Below are positions 54,410 to 62,100 of a DNA stretch of 64,000 nucleotides, in pieces. The DNA is from Rectinema sp003452735. Its GTDB lineage: Bacteria > Spirochaetota > Spirochaetia > Treponematales > Rectinemataceae. The number at the start of each line of letters is the position of its first letter. Positions within the stretch are counted from its first letter, which is position 1. The position numbers and the translations under genes are program-made. A model generated the notes under the pieces. The model saw only the letters and a list, made by a program, of their open reading frames with translations. It made no database searches and had not been told where the DNA came from. The DNA lies in the NCBI GenBank assembly GCA_035415815.1, contig DAOOGR010000001.1:62001-126000 (forward strand), given 5' to 3'.

Positions 54410-54442
54410 TTATTTGGTTTTCTTAAAGCCAAAGGAGTTTTC

Positions 54443-55177
54443 ATGTCTGGACATAGTAAATGGGCAAGCATTAAGCATAAAAAGGGGGCACTTGATGCCA
54501 AAAGGGGCCAGCTTTTTACAAAGTTAATCAAGGAGATTTCAATTGCAGCTCGCATGGGCGGAGGGGATATCGAAGGTAATCCACGCCTTCGTACAGCAGT
54601 GTTGAAAGCTAGGGCTGCAAACATGCCAAAAGACAATATCGATCGAGCTATAAAAAAGGGTACTGGCGAGCTTGAGGGCTCTATCTATGAAGAGTTATTC
54701 TACGAAGCTTATACGCCAGGTGGTGGTGCAATGCTCATCGAAGTTCTCACCGATAATAAGAATCGAGCAGCCGCGGAAATACGAAACATAATCACAAGAT
54801 CAGGGGCCAATTTGGGGACTACCGGATCGGTCGCATACCTTTTTAAGCGCAAAGGCGTCCTAACCTATGATAGCGAAAAATACACCGAGGATCAGATCAT
54901 GGAAGCCGCCCTAGATGCTGGAGCCGATGATGTGGTCAGCGAAGATGGTACTATTTCGGTATACACTGATCCCGCTTCTTTTGAGGATGTCTTAAATATG
55001 ATGAACGATAAAGGCTTCGAAACACTAGGAGCCGAAATCTCGATGCTGCCAGACTCTTATATAACTGTCGATCTAGAAACAGCTCAAAAAATACAAAGAC
55101 TCATCGATAAACTAGAAGAAAACGAAGATGTACAAAGTGTTTATCACAACATCGAAATGCCTGAGCTCGAGGAATGA
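54443..55177 (+). CDS. yebC: YebC/PmpR family protein
   Basis: A conserved translation-associated/DNA-binding protein. It begins MSGHSKWASIKHKKGALDAKRG and continues AARMGGGDIEGNPRLRTAV and GGGAMLIEVLTDNKNR, the family signatures. AAAGGAG precedes the ATG at 54443. An in-frame ATG 37 codons upstream gives a non-conserved extension. Length 244. It overlaps ruvC by 4 nt, a common arrangement. Confidence 0.95.
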   Translation: MSGHSKWASIKHKKGALDAKRGQLFTKLIKEISIAARMGGGDIEGNPRLRTAVLKARAANMPKDNIDRAIKKGTGELEGSIYEELFYEAYTPGGGAMLIEVLTDNKNRAAAEIRNIITRSGANLGTTGSVAYLFKRKGVLTYDSEKYTEDQIMEAALDAGADDVVSEDGTISVYTDPASFEDVLNMMNDKGFETLGAEISMLPDSYITVDLETAQKIQRLIDKLEENEDVQSVYHNIEMPELEE

Positions 55178-55692
55178 TCGGTTCCATGAATTCTCAAAGT
55201 TCTCTCCTGGCAATCGGAATCGATCCTGGAATAGCATCGATAGGGTATGGCCTTGTGAGAACTTTTGAAGGAAGGCTTTCGCTGATTGCTTATGGTTGCA
55301 TTGAGACAGAATCGGACGAACCAATTGGGAAGAGACTGACCTATATATTTGAAGAGATAAGAAAACTTCTTGGGCAATATGCTCCCGATATTGGCGGCAT
55401 CGAGGAGCTTTATTTTTTTAGAAATGTATCCTCAGCTTTCCCTGTAGCAGAGGCTCGTGGCGTTATTAGACTTGCTTTTGAAAAGACGGGTGTAGTCCTA
55501 AGGGAGTATAGTCCAAATGCTATAAAAAAAGCGGTGACAGGCTCTTCGAGGGCAAGCAAAAGCCAGGTTCAGGAGATGGTCAAGGTGCTTCTAGGTATGT
55601 CTCAGATACCGACCCCCGATCATGCTGCGGATGCTCTCGCTGCCGCTATTTGTACATTGCATTCTATTGGTCCTGCGGGCTATACTCTCTAA
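55174..55692 (+). CDS. ruvC: Holliday junction endonuclease RuvC
   Basis: The resolvase of the RuvABC complex. Acidic residues: Asp in AIGIDPGIASIGYG (first), Glu in GIEELYFFRN, and DHAADALAAA at the C terminus carrying the last Asp pair. Length 172. It overlaps yebC by 4 nt and precedes ruvA by 1 nt. The MIGSMNS start can be the upstream ATG or the internal Met. Confidence 0.94.
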   Translation: MIGSMNSQSSLLAIGIDPGIASIGYGLVRTFEGRLSLIAYGCIETESDEPIGKRLTYIFEEIRKLLGQYAPDIGGIEELYFFRNVSSAFPVAEARGVIRLAFEKTGVVLREYSPNAIKKAVTGSSRASKSQVQEMVKVLLGMSQIPTPDHAADALAAAICTLHSIGPAGYTL

Positions 55693-55693
55693 C

Positions 55694-56299
55694 ATGTTCA
55701 ACAGAATAAAGGGTGTATTCAGCGGTTATGCAGATGAAGCCCTTCACATATCCACGGGAGCCATAGAATGGGAAATATTCGTCCCAATCCGTGATCCATC
55801 CTTTTACACCCACACAGGAGAAGAAATAGAGCTTTTCACATGGCTACATCACTATGAAGACGCGATGCGTCTATATGGTTTTTTTTCTGCAGTGGAACGC
55901 CAGCTTTTTCTCGATCTCCAAAAAGTAGAAGGGATTGGTCCTCGCCAAGCCTTTAAGATTTTACAAGGCATTGCGCCGCGCTCCTTAGCCACGATGCTCG
56001 ATAGAGGCGACCTAGCCTCATTGCAAAAAATTCCGGGCATAGGTCCAAAGACAGCACAAAAGATGATGCTAGCTCTAAAAGGAAAACTGATTACTCCTGA
56101 AGAGGCTTCTGCTGCAATATCTAACTCTCAAGGACGATTCAGAGATGTAATCCGTGCCTTAGTTGAGATGGGTTTTGAACGAAAAGAAGTAGAGCGCGTG
56201 ACAGCTCAGCTCGCTTCATCTTTAGAAGATGGTCCTGAAGCGGAAAAAGAATTGTTCAAAAGGGCACTTCTTGAGCTGTCCGCAGGAGCCGGAGCATGA
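55694..56299 (+). CDS. ruvA: Holliday junction DNA helicase subunit RuvA
   Basis: Junction-binding subunit. It starts MFNRIKGVFSGY (OB fold), then LYGFFSAVERQLFLDL, the helix-hairpin-helix blocks VEGIGPRQAFKIL and IPGIGPKTAQKMML, and a C-terminal domain contacting RuvB (RDVIRALVEMGFERKEVE). Length 201. The ATG at 55694 starts 1 nt after the ruvC stop. It overlaps ruvB by 4 nt. Confidence 0.94.
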   Translation: MFNRIKGVFSGYADEALHISTGAIEWEIFVPIRDPSFYTHTGEEIELFTWLHHYEDAMRLYGFFSAVERQLFLDLQKVEGIGPRQAFKILQGIAPRSLATMLDRGDLASLQKIPGIGPKTAQKMMLALKGKLITPEEASAAISNSQGRFRDVIRALVEMGFERKEVERVTAQLASSLEDGPEAEKELFKRALLELSAGAGA

Positions 56300-57342
56300 A
56301 TCCTCCTACAATAGATCAGACCTCTTCGCCCAGTACAATGAATCCCCTCTATAATCCAGCAGAAGACGAAAAGGAAGCCTCTCTGCGACCGCGCTATCTT
56401 TCCGAGTTTCAGGGTCAACAGAGAATAAAAGATAATTTGCTCATCTTTATTAAAGCTGCGCGCGATAGGGGTGAAGCGCTCGACCATCTATTTCTGATGG
56501 GACCTCCTGGTCTTGGCAAAACAACTCTTGCTCTTGTTGTGGCATCCGAAATGGGCGTTGATTTTAAGCCTACAAGTGCACCTGCTATTGAAAAGCCCAA
56601 AGATCTGGCTGGCATTTTGACTAATCTTAGGCCCGCTGGTGTTCTCTTCATAGATGAAATTCATAGGCTTAAACCATCTATTGAAGAAATGCTCTACATA
56701 GCCATGGAAGATTTCGAGCTCGATTGGATTATAGGACAAGGTCCTGCAGCTCGTACGGTAAGGATCCCTATTCCTCCCTTTACACTCGTAGGAGCGACAA
56801 CCAAGGCAGGTATGGTCTCTGCTCCACTTTCAAGCCGTTTTGGAATATCTTTGCGCTTTGACTATTATTCTCCTGAAGAATTGGCAAGTGTTATTCGCCG
56901 TTCCTCGAATATTCTCGATATCAAAATTAAAGAAGATGCAATTGAACTCCTCTCTGGAACGAGCAGAGGAACGCCACGCATAGCTAATAGGCTTCTACGG
57001 CGGATGCGCGATTTTGCTCAGGTGCGAGGAGAAGGTATTATAACGAGAGATATCGTAGAGGATGGACTCGAAAGGCTGGAGGTGGATTATCTTGGCCTCG
57101 AACGCCTTGATCGCGAAATTCTTAAGACAATAATCTCAAAGTTTGGAGGCGGACCTGTTGGGGCTGAAACTCTAGCCGTATCTGTTAGTGAAAGCGTTGA
57201 GAGCCTTGAAGATTATTACGAACCATATCTTATTCAGATAGGCATGCTAGCCCGTACGCCTCGTGGAAGAGTGGCAACTCCTATAGCATATCGGCACCTC
57301 GGAATGGAAAAACTAGATGAAAACGGACAGTTTCAATTTTGA
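56296..57342 (+). CDS. ruvB: Holliday junction DNA helicase subunit RuvB
   Basis: An AAA+ motor of branch migration. It shows SLRPRYLSEFQGQQ, Walker A GPPGLGKTT, Walker B LFIDEIHRL, sensor GATTKAG, and the winged-helix C terminus (GGGPVGAETLAVSV, TPRGRVATPIAYRHL). Length 348. It overlaps queA by 26 nt, beyond the usual 4. It is the third gene of ruvC-ruvA-ruvB. Confidence 0.95.
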   Translation: MNPPTIDQTSSPSTMNPLYNPAEDEKEASLRPRYLSEFQGQQRIKDNLLIFIKAARDRGEALDHLFLMGPPGLGKTTLALVVASEMGVDFKPTSAPAIEKPKDLAGILTNLRPAGVLFIDEIHRLKPSIEEMLYIAMEDFELDWIIGQGPAARTVRIPIPPFTLVGATTKAGMVSAPLSSRFGISLRFDYYSPEELASVIRRSSNILDIKIKEDAIELLSGTSRGTPRIANRLLRRMRDFAQVRGEGIITRDIVEDGLERLEVDYLGLERLDREILKTIISKFGGGPVGAETLAVSVSESVESLEDYYEPYLIQIGMLARTPRGRVATPIAYRHLGMEKLDENGQFQF

Positions 57343-58426
57343 TCTGCCGAAACATTTAATTGCACAATACCCCACAGAGGAACGAGGCAGATCGCGCCTA
57401 ATGGTTTTGGATCGCAGAACTGGAAACATCGTAGATTCCATGGTGGAAGATGTGGCCTCCTTTATTGAACCCAATGCTCTGATGGTGTTCAATGACTCGA
57501 AAGTGCGAAAAGCTAGATTATATGGAAGATGTGAACAGACAGGAACTTCCGTGGAATTTATCTTTCTTTCTCCATGGAAACAAGATGACTTAATAAGCCT
57601 TCGAGGCTCAGAATTCAATCATGAAGGTCAAGAGAATCTTGTAACAGCTTGTGAACAAGTATCATCTGTCTCGCGCCTATGGCGAGCTGTATGCAATAAA
57701 TCGAAACGCCAGAATATAGGCCGTTCATATATATTTCCAGGGCAGTTGAGAGGTTCAGTTGTCGAAGATAGAGGAGATGAAAAGATCATTGAATTTTCTT
57801 CTAATATAGGCGAAGAATATTTTGATCTTTACGGACATGTTCCTCTGCCTCCTTACATAAAGCGAGAAGATACAGGCAATGATGAGGTACGGTATCAGAC
57901 TGTGTTTGCAAAGCATACTGGTTCTGCCGCAAGCCCTACAGCTGGATTGCATTTTACGCCCCAACTACTCGATGAGCTTTCTCAGAAAGGTATAGAAATC
58001 GAATACCTTACCCTCCATATTGGTCTGGGTACTTTTCAACCTGTAAGGGTTGAGAATATCGAAGATCATCATATGCATGAAGAATGGTTCGAGATTCCGT
58101 TTCAAGTTGCCGAAAGAATAAACCTTGCTTTAAGAGAAGGCAGAAAAGTGCTGGCAGTAGGAACTACTTCTATGCGAGCTTTGGAATCAGCTTGGAATCG
58201 GGGACAAGTTAGGCATGGCAATTTTTCCACAAGAATTTTTATCTATCCAGGTTATGAATTCCATGTAGTTAATAGTCTTTTCACCAATTTTCATACTCCA
58301 AAATCTACTTTGATAATGTTGGTGTCTGCCTTTGCGGGGAGAGAAAAGATCATGCAATCATATCAATTAGCCATAGATAAAGGCTATCGATTTTTCAGCT
58401 ATGGCGACGCTATGCTTATTCTATAG
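57317..58426 (+). CDS. queA: S-adenosylmethionine:tRNA ribosyltransferase-isomerase
   Basis: Penultimate step of queuosine synthesis, making epoxyqueuosine in tRNA. It begins with FDLPKHLIAQYPTEERGRSRL, then FNDSKVRKARLYG, YGHVPLPPYIKR, SAASPTAGLHFTPQLLDEL, LHIGLGTFQPV and TTSMRALES. Length 369 is slightly long. It overlaps the ruvB end. The ruvB-queA linkage is common in bacteria. Confidence 0.94.
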   Translation: MKTDSFNFDLPKHLIAQYPTEERGRSRLMVLDRRTGNIVDSMVEDVASFIEPNALMVFNDSKVRKARLYGRCEQTGTSVEFIFLSPWKQDDLISLRGSEFNHEGQENLVTACEQVSSVSRLWRAVCNKSKRQNIGRSYIFPGQLRGSVVEDRGDEKIIEFSSNIGEEYFDLYGHVPLPPYIKREDTGNDEVRYQTVFAKHTGSAASPTAGLHFTPQLLDELSQKGIEIEYLTLHIGLGTFQPVRVENIEDHHMHEEWFEIPFQVAERINLALREGRKVLAVGTTSMRALESAWNRGQVRHGNFSTRIFIYPGYEFHVVNSLFTNFHTPKSTLIMLVSAFAGREKIMQSYQLAIDKGYRFFSYGDAMLIL

Positions 58427-58496
58427 CGTTTTTAGAGATGTTGGCATTTACGCCAAATCTATAGTTTATGGCGGTGGAACACTCAATTCACACAAT

Positions 58497-59138
58497 TCAG
58501 CATTCAACGCCGAGAAAGCTTAAAACGATAGATTCTATTTGCTGATGCACAGATTCGATATCTTTGCTACCATCAATGCGCTCTATGCGCCAACCCTTAT
58601 GAGAAAGACGATCAGCCATTCTCTCATACATGTTCTGCACTTTTCTTTGGAATTCGAGGGTCTCATAGATCTCTTTCTTTAATCGAGAACGAATGCGAGT
58701 TATGCAGATTTCTGGATCTACTTCAAATAGGAGTGTCAAGCCTGGAGCTGGAAAAGTACTATTCAATAACCAAGGCAGTCTAGGTCCACATGTTGTGCCT
58801 TGATAGGCTAGACTAGATAGAACATATCTATCTGAAACAACCATTGAACCAGCCTTGAGACTTTCGATAATGCCATTTTTCCCGTATAGATGTTCATTTC
58901 GATCAGCAGCAAATAGATGTGCAACTGTAGTAGGAGCAACTATATCTTCGCCAGAGAGAATGGTACGGATCAGTTGGCCAATATGATTCATTGTGGGTTC
59001 TGCCGTAACTATGCAAGAAAATCCTCCGGCAATTAGGCTCTCTGCCAGTAAGCGAACTTGGGTTGTTGTTCCAGCACCATCGATTCCTTCGATGACAATG
59101 AAACGATTTTTGAACTCGTCTGTGTTATATGAAGGCAT
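58497..59138 (-). CDS. tmk: thymidylate kinase with an atypical P-loop
   Basis: Makes dTDP from dTMP. The family opening is FIVIEGIDGAGTTTQVRLL, the DR-Y motif is VVSDRYVLSSLAYQG, and the LID is RIRSRLKKE. The P-loop is GIDGAGTTT (residues 18-26), where the Lys of GxxGxGK(S/T) is Thr 24. Several spirochaete and delta-proteobacterial relatives seem to have the same change, from memory. Length 213. It stands alone on the minus strand between queA and the TamB gene. Confidence 0.88.
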   Translation of the reverse strand: MPSYNTDEFKNRFIVIEGIDGAGTTTQVRLLAESLIAGGFSCIVTAEPTMNHIGQLIRTILSGEDIVAPTTVAHLFAADRNEHLYGKNGIIESLKAGSMVVSDRYVLSSLAYQGTTCGPRLPWLLNSTFPAPGLTLLFEVDPEICITRIRSRLKKEIYETLEFQRKVQNMYERMADRLSHKGWRIERIDGSKDIESVHQQIESIVLSFLGVEC

Positions 59139-59191
59139 ATTATGCTAGTATATAGGCGACTTTAGGTTTTGTCATTCAGGATTTGCGTTGA

Positions 59192-62100
59192 ATGAAGACG
59201 AAAAAATCTGTAATACTAATCGTCTTATTTTCTCTAACTCTTGCAATCTGTGGCAGTATTGCGATTATCGATCTCGTTCAACGTGAAGTGCAGGTACTAG
59301 CGATTAGAGCTTTAGATAAACTCCAGTCAACAATAGTCGATACTACCGGTCTTATTCTGAAATATGATTATTTGGATATCGAGTCTCTAAATCGATTTTC
59401 CATGCATGGCATTGAGCTTATTCGCTCAGATCCTCTAGATCAGAATAATAGCGAGTTTCCATCATATTTGGAGTTCTCTCTACCATCAGAAAGATCAAAT
59501 TACAAAGAACAGCCACCACTGAAGATAAATAAACTCTCAGTCCGGATAAGTTTTTGGGCTTTATTTGCCGGTCAAAATAATGAAGCTGTGAGAGACATCA
59601 CAGTAGATGATGTCCAGATTTCGCTTTATTTCCCCAACGACGAATACATCATAAATAAGATACTAGCAAATTTCGTTTCAGGAAAAGCAAAAAGCCTTCC
59701 ACATTTTGAACTATCAATCGGGCCTATACGCGCTGAGGTGCGAGAGATTGCGAAACAGCCCAACTCATCCATAGACAAGGATGTGATTAATGGAGGAAGC
59801 CTGACCATAGAATCTCTCCAGTTTTCGAGCTTAACCGATTCTCCAGTTATCTTGGCACCCTCTGTGATTTTGAAGGCCAATGGCCTTTTTGGTTTGCCTA
59901 AAGAGCTCAATGCAGAATTTAGTCTTAGGGGAAGCGGAAATGCTGATTTATCCAATATCGATATGAACATAGAGCTTCAGGCAAGTTCTACGAACTGGCA
60001 CATTATACCGCAACAACTCTTACTGCAAAAGCGAGGGAGTAGGATAGAGTGTGAGAGGGAAGGGGGAGGTGGTTTAGTTAGGGGTTGGTATGAGAGTGGG
60101 GAGTGGGGTTTAGAGGGGGTATTTGAAGGGTACAGGGCTGGGGAGGACATAGGGGTAGGAGGGGTATGGGGTAATTTAGTAAGGGGTAGTGAGGTAAGTG
60201 GTAAGGTAGAGGTAGGGGGTAAGGGTAAGGAGCTAGTTGGGTATGAGGTAGATTTAGGGATTGAAATAGGGGAGGGTATAGAGATATTTGGTAAAGGGGT
60301 AGGTGGAATAGGAGTAAGGCTTAAGGGGGTAGGGGATATAGGCAGGTATATAGGGGAGGTTAGTGTAGTTAAGGGTGGGGGTAAGGTGAGGTATGAGGGG
60401 GAGGTAGGGTATGAGGGTATAAGGTTAGTAGGCAGGTATGAGGTGAGTGGAGAGGGTATAGGGATAAGAGGGGAGGTAAGAGGAGGTGGGGGGGCATATG
60501 AGATAGGGGTAGAGGGAGGGGGAGTGAAGGGTATAGGGGTAGGGGCAGGTATTTGTAAAGTTAAGGTAGGGGAAGAAAGTTATGAGGTAAGGTATGAGGG
60601 GGTTATAGGGGGAGGGGAAGTGAAGTTAGGGGGTAGTATAGGTAAGTTAGGAGGTTATGAGGGGGTTGTGGAGTTAGAGGGGGTAGGGATAGGTAAGGTG
60701 ATGGAGGCCATAGGGGTAAGAGGAGTAGAAGGTAAGGTTAGGGGGCGGATATATGGGTTAGAGAGGGGAGGGAAGATATCTTGGAGTATAAGTGGGTTAG
60801 GGTATGAGGGGGAGGTGATGGGTATAGGGGTAGGGATAAGAGGAGAAGGGGTAGGGGATGAGAAGGGATATGAGATAAAGGGGTTGGAGGTAAGTATAGG
60901 TAGTTATGATATAGGGTTGAGGGGTAAGGGGATATATGGGGGGGAGTTATTTTCTGGGGAGGTTAGTGGAGGGGGGATGAGGTATGAGGTGAGGGTAGGG
61001 ATAAGGGGTGGAGAGGTAAGAGTAGAGGTAGGGAAGGAGTGTAGTGGGGTATTTGAGGTATCTGGGGGTCGTGTAGGGGGGGAGGTAGGGATGGATAATT
61101 TTGGTATAGGGATAGGGGATGGGGTAATGAGGTTAGGGGGCAAGGCTAGGGGTTGGTATGAGGGTGGGCATTGGGGGATAAGTTTAGATGGGATTAGTTT
61201 GAGGTATGAGGGAGAGGGGGTATATCCCGAGTTAAGGGTTAGTGGATCGGCAGGAGAGGGAGGGTTACGATTTGAGCAGCTAGAGGTAATAGGGGAAGGG
61301 TATGGATTTAAGGGGTCTATAGATCTCAAGGAAGAAGGGGGGAGGTATATATTTATTGGGAGTGGGAGGGGTGAAGGGGCCTTAGGGGAAGGTTCTGAGT
61401 ATTCGATATGGGGAGGGGTTAAGGGCAAGGGAGTAGAGTTGAGGGTAGGGGTACAAGGTTTAGAGGTAAGAGGGTATGAGGTAGAGGGATATGCTGATTT
61501 GATAGGGGAAGTGGACATAGGGGAGTTATTGAAGGGGTCTTGGGAGGGGTTAGGGGACATAAGTGGGGAAGTAGCGATAGGTTTGAGGGGTTCTGGGTTA
61601 AGTGTAGTGGAGCAACGTTTTAAGGTGAGCAAGCGAGGGAGTAGGATAGAGTGTGAGAGGGAAGGGGGAGGTGGTTTAGTTAGGGGTTGGTATGAGAGTG
61701 GGGAGTGGGGTTTAGAGGGGGTATTTGAAGGGTACAGGGCTGGGGAGGACATAGGGGTAGGAGGGGTATGGGGTAATTTAGTAAGGGGTAGTGAGGTAAG
61801 TGGTAAGGTAGAGGTAGGGGGTAAGGGTAAGGAGCTAGTTGGGTATGAGGTAGATTTAGGGATTGAAATAGGGGAGGGTATAGAGATATTTGGTAAAGGG
61901 GTAGGTGGAATAGGAGTAAGGCTTAAGGGGGTAGGGGATATAGGCAGGTATATAGGGGAGGTTAGTGTAGTTAAGGGTGGGGGTAAGGTGAGGTATGAGG
62001 GGGAGGTAGGGTATGAGGGTATAAGGTTAGTAGGCAGGTATGAGGTGAGTGGAGAGGGTATAGGGATAAGAGGGGAGGTAAGAGGAGGTGGGGGGGCATA

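Noticed and set aside
54332..54442. Extended N terminus of YebC
   Set aside because: The conserved N terminus MSGHSKW begins at 54443 with AAAGGAG upstream, and the extension is not conserved-looking.
58430..58496. Terminator between queA and tmk
   Set aside because: A short TTGGC...GCCAA hairpin is present but no T tract follows in either direction.
60904..61752. Long minus-strand open frame of 282 codons rich in Pro, Ser, Leu and Thr
   Set aside because: The antisense strand of the tract has almost no G, so TAG and TGA hardly occur and long open frames are expected by chance. It has no family signature, and an equivalent truncated frame appears in the second repeat copy at 62506-62877.
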